Positions 17,465 through 27,377 are shown, numbered from the stretch's first letter. The stretch: DNA of 64,000 nt from Meiothermus sp. (GCF_026004055.1 NZ_BPIJ01000002.1:373803-437802), one strand, 5' to 3'. The notes: a model not told the origin generated them from the sequence alone. Translations and numbers: made by a program.

Positions 17465-17493
17465 TTGACAAAAAAATGCGCATTTGTTAGCAT
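17465..17493 (+). promoter_or_regulatory. Consensus promoter facing a hairpin, 3' of ftsH
   Basis: TTGACA (17465-17470), 17 bp, TAGCAT (17488-17493). The palindrome GCATA-TC-TATGC (17490-17501) overlaps the -10 and start site and could be an operator. No open frame begins downstream before the hairpin. Confidence 0.55.
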
Positions 17494-17499
17494 ATCTAT

Positions 17500-17550
17500 G
17501 CCAGACGCTTCATGTACTCCCCGGTTGCCCGACCGGGGAGTCCTCCTTTT
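17500..17550 (+). ncRNA. Candidate small RNA of about 50 nt ending in a strong hairpin
   Basis: From the predicted start near 17500 the transcript reaches a perfect 10-bp stem within about 15 nt: ACTCCCCGGT (17516-17525), loop TGCCCG, ACCGGGGAGT (17532-17541). This is followed by CCTCCTTTT. It contains CCTCC, an anti-Shine-Dalgarno-like stretch. It would be convergent with ftsH. If only the hairpin is real it is the terminator of the upstream modE-like gene. No homologue recognised. Confidence 0.35.
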
Positions 17551-17581
17551 AGCTTGAATGGTGCGCAACGGCGTCCGCTGT

Positions 17582-19447
17582 TCAGATTTCGGGATTGGGT
17601 GTTGCGGGAGCTACCGCTTCCGGGCGCTTGGTCTGGGCAATGATCTCTCGCACGCGCTCGCCTTGTACGATCTCCGACTCGAGCAGTTCCTCGGCCAGCC
17701 GGTGCATGGCCTCGGTGTTGCTGGACAGCACCTGTTTGGCTTTCTCGTAAGCCCGATCCAAGATGGCCCGGATGTCTGCATCGATAAGGCGGCTGGTTTC
17801 TTCGGAGTGGTCTTGCTTCTTGGCAATCTCTTCACCCAGGAAAATGGGCCCGGTGTTGGAGCCCCAGGCCACATTCTTGAAGTGATCGCCCATACCCCAG
17901 TCCAGCACCATCTGCTTGGCCAGGCTGGTGGCCTGTTTGAAGTCGTTGGCCGCTCCGGTAGTGATGGTGCCCACAAACAGCTCCTCGGCCGCCCGGCCTG
18001 CTAGGGTCATGGCCAGGGTGTCCTCGAGGTGCTCCTTGCTCATCAGGATGCGCTCCTCAGGCCTGCTCCAGCGCACTCCCAGGGCCATACCCCTGGGCAC
18101 AATCGAGACCTTCTCGGTCTTGTCCGCGTAGGGCAGCACCTCTCCCGCAATGGCGTGGCCCGCTTCGTGGTAGGCCACGGCCCGCTTTTCCTGCTCGCTC
18201 AGCTTGAGGGTACCCCGCTCCAAACCCAGCATAATTTTGTCGAGCGCGGCCTGGAAGTGTGCGTTGGCAATCTCGGCTGCGTTTTCGCGGGCTGCTTGCA
18301 GTGCTGCTTCATTCACCAAGTTTTTGAGGTCGGCGCCACTGAACTGCGGGGTAAGGCGGGCCAGGTTGTTTACGTCCACGTCGGGAGCAAACTTCTTGCC
18401 GCGCATGTGCACCTGTAAAATCTCTTTGCGCTCTTCCAGGGTAGGAAGCCCAATCACTACCTGGCGATCGAAGCGGCCCGGACGCAGCAGCGCCGGATCG
18501 AGAATATCCGGGCGGTTGGTCGCGGCGAGTACAATCACACTGGTGTCTTTCTCAAAGCCATCCATCTCCGAAAGGATCTGGTTGAGGGTTTGCTCCCGTT
18601 CGTCGTGGCCGCCGCCAATACCGGCCCCGCGCTTGCGCCCAATCGAGTCGAGCTCGTCAATAAAAATAATGGCCGGGGCGTTGCGGCGGGCCTCCTCAAA
18701 CAGTGTACGCACCCGGCTGGCCCCCACCCCCACAAACATCTCCATAAACTCCGAGGCCGAAACCGAGAAGAAGGGCACCCCGGCCTCCCCAGCCACGGCG
18801 CGGGCCAGGAGGGTTTTGCCGGTGCCGGGCGGCCCTACCAGCAGCACGCCCTTGGGAATCTCGGCCCCGATGGCGATGTATTTTTGGGGGTTCTTGAGGA
18901 AGTCCACCACTTCCATCAGCTCGCGTTTGGCCTCGGTGTGACCGGCCACATCCTTGAAGGTGGTATTGACCCGCTTTTCCTTGCCATACTGCCGGGCCCG
19001 GCTCTGGCCAAACTGCATGACCTGCCCAGCGCCCCCTTGCGAACGCATGAAGAAAAACCACCAGAAGGCAATCAGCGCCGCTATGGGCAGCAGGGTGTAC
19101 AGGAGGTTGGGCCAGATGCTGGGGGGGCGGTTTTCGATGATCACCCCATTCTGGCGGAGCAGGCGGGTGAACTCGGGGTCGCTATAGCCGGGGGGAAGGG
19201 CGACTACAGTAAAACGCTCCGTGGTTTCGGTAGCATTACCGACCCGAATGCGTTCGGGCGCTTTGAAGAAGCCACTGATGCGACCTTCTTGTAAGATCAC
19301 CCGCTCGACCTTACCCTGCTCGACATAGGCGATGAAATCGCTATAGGGCAGGGCAGTACGGGTATTGCTACTGCCAAATAGGGTAAAGAGCCAATAGGCC
19401 AGGATAACGACAACAAGTAAGCTCCAGGGATTGATACGTGTAGGCAA
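17582..19447 (-). CDS. ftsH: ATP-dependent zinc metalloprotease FtsH
   Basis: A membrane-anchored AAA+ protease that degrades unfolded or short-lived membrane and cytosolic proteins. 621 residues. Transmembrane helix 1 is at about 8-25 ([17 protein letters not shown]), followed by an extracytoplasmic domain and helix 2 at about 112-132 ([19 protein letters not shown]). The AAA domain has Walker A GPPGTGKT, Walker [12 protein letters not shown] and a second region of homology around [19 protein letters not shown]. The zinc protease site is HEAGH (H427, E428, H431). The start is TTG at 19447, supported by GGAGG 7 nt upstream. The gene stands alone, divergent from the TPR gene. Confidence 0.96.
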   Translation of the reverse strand: MPTRINPWSLLVVVILAYWLFTLFGSSNTRTALPYSDFIAYVEQGKVERVILQEGRISGFFKAPERIRVGNATETTERFTVVALPPGYSDPEFTRLLRQNGVIIENRPPSIWPNLLYTLLPIAALIAFWWFFFMRSQGGAGQVMQFGQSRARQYGKEKRVNTTFKDVAGHTEAKRELMEVVDFLKNPQKYIAIGAEIPKGVLLVGPPGTGKTLLARAVAGEAGVPFFSVSASEFMEMFVGVGASRVRTLFEEARRNAPAIIFIDELDSIGRKRGAGIGGGHDEREQTLNQILSEMDGFEKDTSVIVLAATNRPDILDPALLRPGRFDRQVVIGLPTLEERKEILQVHMRGKKFAPDVDVNNLARLTPQFSGADLKNLVNEAALQAARENAAEIANAHFQAALDKIMLGLERGTLKLSEQEKRAVAYHEAGHAIAGEVLPYADKTEKVSIVPRGMALGVRWSRPEERILMSKEHLEDTLAMTLAGRAAEELFVGTITTGAANDFKQATSLAKQMVLDWGMGDHFKNVAWGSNTGPIFLGEEIAKKQDHSEETSRLIDADIRAILDRAYEKAKQVLSSNTEAMHRLAEELLESEIVQGERVREIIAQTKRPEAVAPATPNPEI

Positions 19448-19525
19448 ACCAAGACCTCCGTTGGGTGCCCGCCCGGCGGGCAGTGCCTAATCCACCCATA
19501 TAGCGGCGAACCAGCACACCTTGAC

Positions 19526-19586
19526 TGAGTATATGGTACTCAATCCCGACTTGGGGAATGAGTCCTAGGGTGTAATACCGTATTAC
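19526..19586. promoter_or_regulatory. Two palindromes in the divergent ftsH/TPR intergenic region
   Basis: TGAGTA (19526-19531), TATGG, TACTCA (19537-19542) is a 6-bp inverted repeat. GTAATAC (19572-19578), C, GTATTAC (19580-19586) is a perfect 7-bp inverted repeat. Both lie between divergent genes at typical operator distance. Regulator unknown. Confidence 0.45.
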
Positions 19587-19635
19587 CTATACTAACACTC
19601 ATTGCTTTCAGCTTCGCGCCTTATGATGTGGGTTA

Positions 19636-21000
19636 ATGCAAGCGGTTCTCGAGGCCCTCCACCAAGGTGACTACGATACGGCGTTTGAAACCCTGGTACG
19701 CACGCTGGCGCTGGCGCAGGGGCAGGACGCTGCCGAGGCGGCCTTGCTGCTGGCCGAGGCTTATTCGCTGTATGGGGAAGGGGGTATCGAAGGGGCCAAC
19801 CGGGCGCTGGAAGAGGGACTGAGCAGTGTCCCTACCCTCGAGTCCCACCCCCGTTACCGCTCGATTTTGGGTGAGATGCGGGCTTTGGAGGGGGCTCCGG
19901 AAGAAGATGTGCGGCAAATTTTGCCCCAGACCCACGACCCCCGTGCGCTCTACCATCAGGCCCAGGCCCTCATGTACCTGGGCCTGCCCGAAGAGGCGCT
20001 GGAAATTTTGAACCGGCCCCTCGAGCTGCCCGCTTTTTTGGCCTGGCGGGCCCATACCTTGCGGGGCAAGGCCCTGGAACGTCTGGGTCAAGCCGCCGAA
20101 GCGGCCGCCGCCTATAGGGAGGCCGCGCGGCTGGCCGTGGGGCTGGAGCACTACTGGAACCTGATAGATGCTGCGGCCATGTTTGTGGAGGCCGGAATGG
20201 GCCACGAGGCCCTGCAGGCCCTGCGGGAAGCAGAGCCCGAGGCCCCCGAGCTTGAAGACCCCGAGGACGCGGCTACCCGCTACTACCTCGAGGCCCGCAG
20301 CCAGCTTTTGCTAGGTAACCCTAGCCTGGCCCTGGAAGCCATTCAGCGGGCTTTGGAAAAAGAACGGGAGGGCGCCGAGCAGGCCCATGGCACCCCCCTG
20401 GTGCACGGGCAGGCTCTGATGCAACTAGGGCATCCCCAGGAAGCCATCGAGGCCTTCCGCGAGGCCGTGCGGCGGGCCGAAGACCCCGACAAAAGCTATG
20501 CCCTGCATGAACTGGCGGTAGCCTACCTGGAAGCGGGCCTGTTGGCCGAGGCCGAGTCTACCTTGCGCGAGGTCATGCGCGACCCCGAGTATGGCTACCA
20601 GGGTGAAGCCTATGGCGATCTGGCCGAGATTCTCTACCGCCTAGGGCGCTATGAAGAAGCCTCCCAGGCCGCCCAGGAAGCCATTCGGTTGGGTAGCTCG
20701 AGTGCCGGATATCTGATTCTGGGCAACCTAGCCTACGACCTGCTGCACCTGGAAGAAGCCCTCGAGCATTACACCAAAGCAGCCGAAGAAGCCCCCGAAG
20801 GCAGCCGCGACTGGGTTACGGCCCAGCAAATGGTGGTGGATACCCTGGCCCAGTTGGGGTTTCGCCGCCCCGACGAGATCGTTGCGCGCAGCCAAGCGGT
20901 GTTGCCCTATCTGCACCCGGCCGACGAGTGGTATCAGACCCTTAGCAACTACCAAGAGCGCGCCCGCAGCCTGATGGGGGGGAACCGGACGCTCAACTAA
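19636..21000 (+). CDS. TPR-repeat protein
   Basis: 454 residues made almost wholly of tetratricopeptide-like helical pairs, for example AALLLAEAYSLYGEGGIEGANRALEEGL, PRALYHQAQALMYLGLPEEALEIL, GQALMQLGHPQEAIEAFREAVRRA, EAYGDLAEILYRLGRYEEASQAAQEAI and YLILGNLAYDLLHLEEALEHYTKA. There is no signal peptide or membrane segment, so it is a cytoplasmic scaffold. The binding partner is unknown. TATGAT at 19622-19627 sits 8 nt before the ATG (leaderless). The HAD hydrolase gene starts 77 nt downstream, probably in the same transcript. Confidence 0.82.
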   Translation: MQAVLEALHQGDYDTAFETLVRTLALAQGQDAAEAALLLAEAYSLYGEGGIEGANRALEEGLSSVPTLESHPRYRSILGEMRALEGAPEEDVRQILPQTHDPRALYHQAQALMYLGLPEEALEILNRPLELPAFLAWRAHTLRGKALERLGQAAEAAAAYREAARLAVGLEHYWNLIDAAAMFVEAGMGHEALQALREAEPEAPELEDPEDAATRYYLEARSQLLLGNPSLALEAIQRALEKEREGAEQAHGTPLVHGQALMQLGHPQEAIEAFREAVRRAEDPDKSYALHELAVAYLEAGLLAEAESTLREVMRDPEYGYQGEAYGDLAEILYRLGRYEEASQAAQEAIRLGSSSAGYLILGNLAYDLLHLEEALEHYTKAAEEAPEGSRDWVTAQQMVVDTLAQLGFRRPDEIVARSQAVLPYLHPADEWYQTLSNYQERARSLMGGNRTLN

Positions 21001-21077
21001 TGCCCCCCTGCTCCGAGGCTGGGTCATCTGACCCAAGCCCTGCCGGAAAGCGCCCTACACTGGCATTAGAGGGAGTT

Positions 21078-21776
21078 ATGCTCGAGTATATCGCCTTTGA
21101 TGCCGACGACACCCTGTGGCATAGCGAGGCCCATTTTGGCGAGGCCCAGGCCCAGTTCAGGCTGCTGATGCAGCAATATCTGAACGGTTCATACGAGGAT
21201 CGGTACCTTCAGGAGACCGAACAGCGCAATATTCAGCACTACGGCTATGGGGTCAAGGGCTTTGGTCTTTCCATGATCGAGACCGCCCTCGAGCTCACTC
21301 AAGGGCGCATCTCGCCCGAACACATCCGGTTTTTGGTCAACCTCACCAAGGAACTGCTGGCCGCCCCGGTACGGGTGCTGCCGGAGGTCGAGGCCGTCCT
21401 GGACGAGCTATCGGGCGACTATCCCTTGATGGTAATTACCAAGGGCGACTTGCTCGACCAGGAAACCAGGTTTTTGCGCTCGGGCCTGAGCGAGTATTTC
21501 CGTTGCCTCGAGGTGGTGAGCGAAAAAAACCCCTTTACCTATAGCCGCATCCTGCGACGGCACCGCATCCGCCCGGAGCGCTTTTTGATGGTGGGCAACA
21601 GCCTGCGCTCGGATATTTGGCCGGTGCTGGAAATAGGGGGGCAGGCGGTTTATATTCCCGCGCCGGGGGCACAAGAGCCCTTGCCAATGGACGATTCCAC
21701 GCCGGGACAGTACGTAAGGCTGGGATCCATCGGTCAGTTGCCGGAGTGGCTGGAAGCCCGGCTACTGGCTGCATAA
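21078..21776 (+). CDS. HAD-family hydrolase
   Basis: 232 residues. HAD motif I is FDADDTLWH with nucleophile and acid Asp, motif II is VITKGD, and motifs III/IV are the Lys of EKNPFTYSRIL and MVGNSLRSDIWP. A helical cap (about 20-95) is inserted after motif I, as in subclass C1 phosphatases. The natural substrate is not predictable. The start is ATG 21078, where the conserved protein begins (MLEYIAFDADD), with GGAG 2-5 nt upstream of it. An in-frame codon at 21000 would add residues unlike the family. It follows the TPR gene on the same strand. Confidence 0.88.
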   Translation: MLEYIAFDADDTLWHSEAHFGEAQAQFRLLMQQYLNGSYEDRYLQETEQRNIQHYGYGVKGFGLSMIETALELTQGRISPEHIRFLVNLTKELLAAPVRVLPEVEAVLDELSGDYPLMVITKGDLLDQETRFLRSGLSEYFRCLEVVSEKNPFTYSRILRRHRIRPERFLMVGNSLRSDIWPVLEIGGQAVYIPAPGAQEPLPMDDSTPGQYVRLGSIGQLPEWLEARLLAA

Positions 21777-21797
21777 CCCATCTGCGTTTTTGTTTTG

Positions 21798-21819
21798 CTT
21801 CTATTCTGAAATAGAAGCC
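21798..21819. other. 9-bp perfect hairpin after the HAD gene
   Basis: GCTTCTATT (21798-21806), CTGA, AATAGAAGC (21811-21819), 22 nt past the HAD stop. A T-rich tract precedes rather than follows it, so it is not a standard terminator on the plus strand. A similar core (AGCTATTT, TG, AAATAGCT) occurs at 28689-28706 after another gene. Confidence 0.4.
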
Positions 21820-21858
21820 GGGTGCACGCATACCATCCCGATAGCCCAACCTGCCTTC

Positions 21859-21902
21859 AACCCCCCGATGCCCGCCAGCCGCCTCCCTGGCGGGTTGGGG
21901 TT
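21859..21902 (+). terminator. GC-rich hairpin, probable terminator or processing site
   Basis: Nested inverted repeat: outer AACCCC/GGGGTT and inner CCCGCCAG (21871-21878) with CTGGCGGG (21887-21894). The downstream T-run is weak. It separates the HAD gene from the next transcript, which starts near 21950. Confidence 0.5.
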
Positions 21903-21949
21903 ATATGGGTGCACAATGGTTTTCGGGTTTGAACAGTAGACTGTAAGAC

Positions 21950-22525
21950 ATGATTTTTTCGCTCGAGCAAGCCCCACCTGGGCTTCCCGAGGTGGCCGAG
22001 CTGCAAGCCCTGCAACAAGCGGGCCTGGCCGTAGCGCCTACCCTGGTGCTGGTGGGCCTCGAGGCCGAGTTTTACCAGTTAGGCAACCTGCCCGAGCAAA
22101 TCAAGCGGGCCTTTGCCGGGGTATTTGGCGCCCGGCTGGACGAAGAAAAGCTCGAGCGGGCTTGCGCCTTCGCCGAAAAGCTCCTGCGGGAGTCGTACCT
22201 GCTACCCGAACGATCCGATGAACTCCGCTTAGCTTTGCCGGAAGGCCCGGTGCTGGTGCGGTATGCGGGGGAAGCCCCTTTTGGCCTCGAGGTGGGCCCC
22301 CAAGAAACCCTGTGGGCGCTCAAACGCCTGTGGGCCAGCCGCTGGCAACTGGATGCTGTACTTTCCCGCCAGCCCGAACTGGCCCCGCCCGAGGTGGCCA
22401 GCCTGGTGCAAAGCGTGGGGCCCACCCTAATCCTGGACGAGGTCTTGTCAGCCCGGGCCGGCGAGGTGCTGGGGCGCGCCGCTGCGGTCTGGGCCAGCGA
22501 GGGCCGGGTGGTGCGGATAGCCTAG
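21950..22525 (+). CDS. Uncharacterised protein, faint similarity to the PEP-synthase/PPDK N-terminal domain
   Basis: 191 residues, not firmly recognised. The order of LQALQQAGLAVAPTLVLVG, then GPVLVRYAGEAPFGLEVGPQ, ETLWALKRLWASRWQLDAVL and ASLVQSVGPTLILDEVLS recalls a compressed version of the pyruvate/PEP-binding ATP-grasp lobe of PEP synthase. There the corresponding parts are the Leu-rich start, the S-S-A/T loop, the W-A-S helix and the V-Q strand. The catalytic Arg/Ser loop of real PEP synthases is not intact, so enzymatic activity is doubtful. TAGACT at 21937-21942 lies 7 nt before the ATG. The PHP phosphatase gene starts 17 nt after its stop, in one operon. Confidence 0.6.
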   Translation: MIFSLEQAPPGLPEVAELQALQQAGLAVAPTLVLVGLEAEFYQLGNLPEQIKRAFAGVFGARLDEEKLERACAFAEKLLRESYLLPERSDELRLALPEGPVLVRYAGEAPFGLEVGPQETLWALKRLWASRWQLDAVLSRQPELAPPEVASLVQSVGPTLILDEVLSARAGEVLGRAAAVWASEGRVVRIA

Positions 22526-22542
22526 GCCCGAAGGGAGAACCC

Positions 22543-23349
22543 GTGTACGACAGCCACCTGCATACCCCCCTTTGCAAGCATGCGGTGGGCGAGCCTGCCG
22601 AGTATGTGCGGGCCGCCCGGAAGGCGGGCCTGCTGGGCGTGGTCATGACCGACCACAGTCCCATGCCGGCCTGGTTCGACCCCGAGGTGCGTATGGAGCT
22701 CGAGGAGCTGCCTTTTTACCACGCCATGCTGGAAAAGGTGCGCTCGGAGGCGGGCGATTTTTATGTGGGGATTGGCCTCGAGGCCGACTTTCACCCCGGC
22801 ACCGAGTACTTTGTGCGGCGGCTGCGCGGGCAGTACGACTACGACTACCTCATCGGCTCGGTGCACTACATCGGGGCCTGGCCCTTCGATAACCCCCACT
22901 ACCAGTCCGAGTTCGAGGAGCGCGACCTGCGCGAGGTCTATCGCACCTACTTCAAGCTGGTGGCCGAGGCTGCCCGCACCGGCTTGTTTCACGCCATTGG
23001 GCACCTGGATTTACCCAAGGTGATGGGCTTCCGGCCCCCCGAGGGCTACGCCGACCTGGCCGAGGAGGCCTTGCAGGTGATCGCCGGGGAGGGGCTGGCC
23101 CTCGACGTAAACACCGCCGGGTGGCGCAAAAAGGCCGCCGAGATTTACCCCAGCCCCGAACTGCTGGCCCGGGCTGCACAGCTGCAAATCCCGGTGGTGC
23201 TGGGCTCCGATGCCCACCGCCCAGAGGATGTGGCCCACCGCTTCGACGAGGCCGTGGTGCTGCTACGCTCGGTAGGCTACCGCGAAGCCGTAGTGTACAG
23301 GGCCGGAAAGCCGGAGGCCTATGCGCTGGCCGATACCCCTAGCCCATAG
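22543..23349 (+). CDS. hisK: Histidinol-phosphatase, PHP type
   Basis: Dephosphorylates L-histidinol phosphate in histidine synthesis. 268 residues, PHP fold with the metal ligands of a trinuclear site: SHLHTPLCKHA near the start, MTDHSP, GLEADFHP, GSVHYIG, AIGHLDLPK and GSDAHRPEDVAHRF at the end. The GTG start at 22543 follows AAGGGAG and matches the conserved N-terminus (MYDSHLHTPLCKHA). An upstream in-frame codon at 22312 lies inside the previous gene and is rejected. hisG occurs at 30668, so histidine genes are dispersed. Its neighbour PolX carries a second PHP domain. Confidence 0.88.
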   Translation: MYDSHLHTPLCKHAVGEPAEYVRAARKAGLLGVVMTDHSPMPAWFDPEVRMELEELPFYHAMLEKVRSEAGDFYVGIGLEADFHPGTEYFVRRLRGQYDYDYLIGSVHYIGAWPFDNPHYQSEFEERDLREVYRTYFKLVAEAARTGLFHAIGHLDLPKVMGFRPPEGYADLAEEALQVIAGEGLALDVNTAGWRKKAAEIYPSPELLARAAQLQIPVVLGSDAHRPEDVAHRFDEAVVLLRSVGYREAVVYRAGKPEAYALADTPSP

Positions 23350-23389
23350 CCAAGGAACCTCGTTGCATTTGTGGCGTTAGGCTATGGGT

Positions 23390-25012
23390 ATGAACCGTAA
23401 AGACCTGGCGGGGATGCTCGAGTACGCCGCCGATCTGATGGAGGTGCTGGGCGAGGGCGAGTTTCGGGCCAAGGCCTACCGCAACGCCGCCCGCAACCTA
23501 GAGCAACAGGAAGCCGACCTGAACGAGCTGGCTGCCCGGGGTTTCAAGGGCGTGCCGGGGGTGGGGCCGGCGCTGGCCCCGATGCTCAGCGAAATTGTCC
23601 AGACCCAGGAGTTTCCCTACCTGGCCGAGCTCGAGGGCCACGTACCGCCGGGGGTGCTCGAGCTCTTTCGGGTACAGGGCCTGGGCCCCAAGCGCATCCG
23701 CGCCCTGTGGGACAATGGAATCAACAGCCTGGAAGAGCTGGTGCGCTGGGCCGAACAAGGCAAAATTCGCACCCTGCCGGGTTTTGGCGCCAAAAGCGAG
23801 GCCAGCCTGCTGGAAGCAGCCCGCTACGCCCTGGCCAACCTTCGCCGGGTGATGCTGCCGGTGGGGCTCGAGGTAGCCCGGCTGCTCCTGACCGACCTGG
23901 CCAACGCCGGCCTCAAAGCCGAGCTGGCGGGCAGTGTGCGGCGGGGGCTAGAAACGGTGGGCAACGTGGATCTGGTGGTGGTGGGCACCCCCGAGCAGGT
24001 GCGCCCGGTGCTGGGCCGCTATGTAGAGGAAGTGCAGGGCGAGGTGCTGCTGGGGCGGCTCGAGGGCCTGCCCTTGCGGGTTTTCTGCACCCCTGCGGGG
24101 TCGTTTGGCTCGGTGCTGGTGCAGGCGACGGGCTCGAGGGCGTGGCTGGAAGCCCAGGGGCCCATTCCTCCCTCGATGGCGAGCGAGACCGAGGTGTTCG
24201 AGGCCCTCCAACTGCCCTTCGTACCGGCCTACTGGCGGGAGAAGGAGCATATCGGGTTGTCCGCACCGGAAACCCCACTAAAGCCAGACCAGCTTCGGGG
24301 CCTGATTCACGTGCACTCCACCTACTCCGACGGCAGCGCAACCCTGCGCCAGATGGCCGAGGCCGCCATAGCCCAGGGCTTCGAATACATGGTCATCTGC
24401 GACCACTCCCAGACGGCGGCCTATGCCGGGGGGCTGCGCGAGGCGGACGTGCTGCGCCAATGGGCCGAGATCGAAGCGCTGAACGCCGAACTGGCCCCCT
24501 TTCGCATCCTGCGCGGCATCGAGTCCGATATTCTGCCCGATGGCTCGCTGGATTATCCCGACGAATTGCTGGCGCGGTTCGAGGTGGTGGTGGGCAGCCT
24601 GCACGCGGGGCTCAACCTAGGCCAGGCCGAGCAAACCCAGCGCCTGCTACGGGCCCTGGACAACCCCTACCTGAGCATCCTGGGCCACCCCAGCGGGCGC
24701 CTTATCCTGCGGCGCAAAGGCGCCGAGGCCGACTGGGACGCGGTGCTGGAAAGGGCCGCGCAAAACCAGAAAGTGGTGGAGTTTAACTGTAGCCCCTACC
24801 GCCTCGACCTGGACTGGCGGCTGATGCTGGCCTGGCGCGACCGCCTCCACTTCTCGCTGGGCCCCGATTCACACAGTGTAGAGGGTATTGCCGATATTCA
24901 GTATGGTCTGCTGTTTGCCCTCAAAGCGGGGTTGCGCCCGGAACAAGTGGTCAACACCTGGCCCGCCGAGCGGCTTTTGGCGCTAAAGAAGATGGATGAA
25001 TCAGCGTCGTGA
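23390..25012 (+). CDS. polX: DNA polymerase X-family/PHP protein with degenerate polymerase site
   Basis: 540 residues from ATG 23390. Domain order follows PolX: 8-kDa-like N-terminal region, helix-hairpin-helix elements (FKGVPGVGPALAPML, VQGLGPKRIRALW, RTLPGFGAKSEASLL), a palm at about 155-260, and a C-terminal PHP domain (about 300-540). The PHP metal ligands look intact: HVHSTYSDG (H307, H309), CDHSQ, GHPSGR, EFNCSPYR and GPDSH. In the palm GSVRRGLETVG is kept, but the Asp pair reads N192-V-D194. The third catalytic Asp is replaced by P228 (GLPLRVF). About 25-30 residues around the TGS/HN region are missing. Polymerase activity is probably lost and nuclease activity probably kept. Leaderless -10 TAGGCT at 23378-23383. 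Confidence 0.85.
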   Translation: MNRKDLAGMLEYAADLMEVLGEGEFRAKAYRNAARNLEQQEADLNELAARGFKGVPGVGPALAPMLSEIVQTQEFPYLAELEGHVPPGVLELFRVQGLGPKRIRALWDNGINSLEELVRWAEQGKIRTLPGFGAKSEASLLEAARYALANLRRVMLPVGLEVARLLLTDLANAGLKAELAGSVRRGLETVGNVDLVVVGTPEQVRPVLGRYVEEVQGEVLLGRLEGLPLRVFCTPAGSFGSVLVQATGSRAWLEAQGPIPPSMASETEVFEALQLPFVPAYWREKEHIGLSAPETPLKPDQLRGLIHVHSTYSDGSATLRQMAEAAIAQGFEYMVICDHSQTAAYAGGLREADVLRQWAEIEALNAELAPFRILRGIESDILPDGSLDYPDELLARFEVVVGSLHAGLNLGQAEQTQRLLRALDNPYLSILGHPSGRLILRRKGAEADWDAVLERAAQNQKVVEFNCSPYRLDLDWRLMLAWRDRLHFSLGPDSHSVEGIADIQYGLLFALKAGLRPEQVVNTWPAERLLALKKMDESAS

Positions 25013-25253
25013 AGATACCCCTACACCTCCACAGTTTCCAAAGCGTAATAGCCCTCGAGCCCCTCTCTACCGCGTAGGGAGGGTTGGGGAGGGTAGCCGG
25101 CAAGACCCCCGTTGATTGCGCGAAGGGCCGGGTAAGCCACCCCACCCAGCCTCCCCTACGAGGTAGGGGAGGGATAGGGCGAGTCCAGGCGGGGATTGAT
25201 TTAATTCGCTGACCGTGCGGGCGTGGCTGTATGGGCTTTTATGCGACACAGTA
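25006..25253 (+). repeat. Repeat family D, copy 1 (forms the 3' end of polX)
   Basis: About 248 bp, matching the reverse complement of 29350-29610. It runs from CGTCGT (just before and including the polX TGA at 25010-25012) through TTTCCAAAGCGT near 25032 to TATGCGACACAGTA (25240-25253). The core, with the CCCTCTCTAC/GTAGGGAGGG and CTCCCCTAC/GTAGGGGAG hairpins, is shared with family B. Confidence 0.75.
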
Positions 25254-25338
25254 CTGAACCCCCAGCCAAAAGCACCTGGTCAATAGTCCATCATTTACGG
25301 TGAGTAGCAAGCAACGAGCCCAATGCAATCAAGATGAA

Positions 25339-25776
25339 TTATGGGTTGGTTTCGGCCCCGACCAGGAGCTCGGCCTCGCGCTGCAAGAAGGCCCGCAGCA
25401 CATCGGTCACGGTCACGATGCCCACCAGCCTGCCCTCGTGAACCACCGGCAGACCCCCTACCTTGTGCTCGAGCATCAGCTTGGCCGCCGCCTGGAGGGG
25501 CAGGGTGTCGGCTACCGTGATGGGATCGCGGGTCATGATTTCCCCCACGGTGAGCTTGGAAATCAGATAGTTGAGCTCCCAGATGGAAAGCGAAGTGGCA
25601 TCCGAGGGCATGGCTTCCTTGAGGTCGCGGTCGGTGACGATCCCCACCACCCGGCCTTCTTTAACCACCGGCAGGCGGCGGAACCCTCCCTTTTTCATGA
25701 TCTGAGCGGCCTCGGGCACCGTGATATCCGGGGTGACCACATCCGGGTTGGGGGTCATGAAGTCCTTGACCAGCAT
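25339..25776 (-). CDS. Tandem CBS-domain protein
   Basis: 145 residues forming one Bateman module of two CBS domains: MLVKDFMTPNPDVVTPDITV with GIVTDRDLKEA, then VGEIMTRDPITVADTLPL with GIVTVTDVLRAFL. Such modules bind adenine nucleotides and regulate partners; no fused effector domain is present, so it may act as a stand-alone sensor. ATG 25776 is preferred because GAGGTGAT lies 5-12 nt upstream; an in-frame ATG at 25797 would add seven residues. It sits after the HerA-like gene on the same strand, 149 nt downstream, with only a non-coding gap between. Confidence 0.88.
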   Translation of the reverse strand: MLVKDFMTPNPDVVTPDITVPEAAQIMKKGGFRRLPVVKEGRVVGIVTDRDLKEAMPSDATSLSIWELNYLISKLTVGEIMTRDPITVADTLPLQAAAKLMLEHKVGGLPVVHEGRLVGIVTVTDVLRAFLQREAELLVGAETNP

Positions 25777-25925
25777 CGCTATCACCTCATCGTCCAAGAT
25801 ACGTCCCCAGGCCGGGGGCAGATGTCTCTCCAGCCCAGGTAGCGGGGGTCTGCGGGAACCTGGCAGGTTCTGATCACCTATGCCAGCCGCCTGGGCAGCA
25901 CAAGGGAAATTGCCCGGCGTTTTTG

Positions 25926-27377
<1,452 letters not shown>

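Noticed and set aside
22312-22542. Longer form of the PHP phosphatase
   Set aside because: The extra residues overlap the previous gene in another frame; GTG 22543 matches the family N-terminus.
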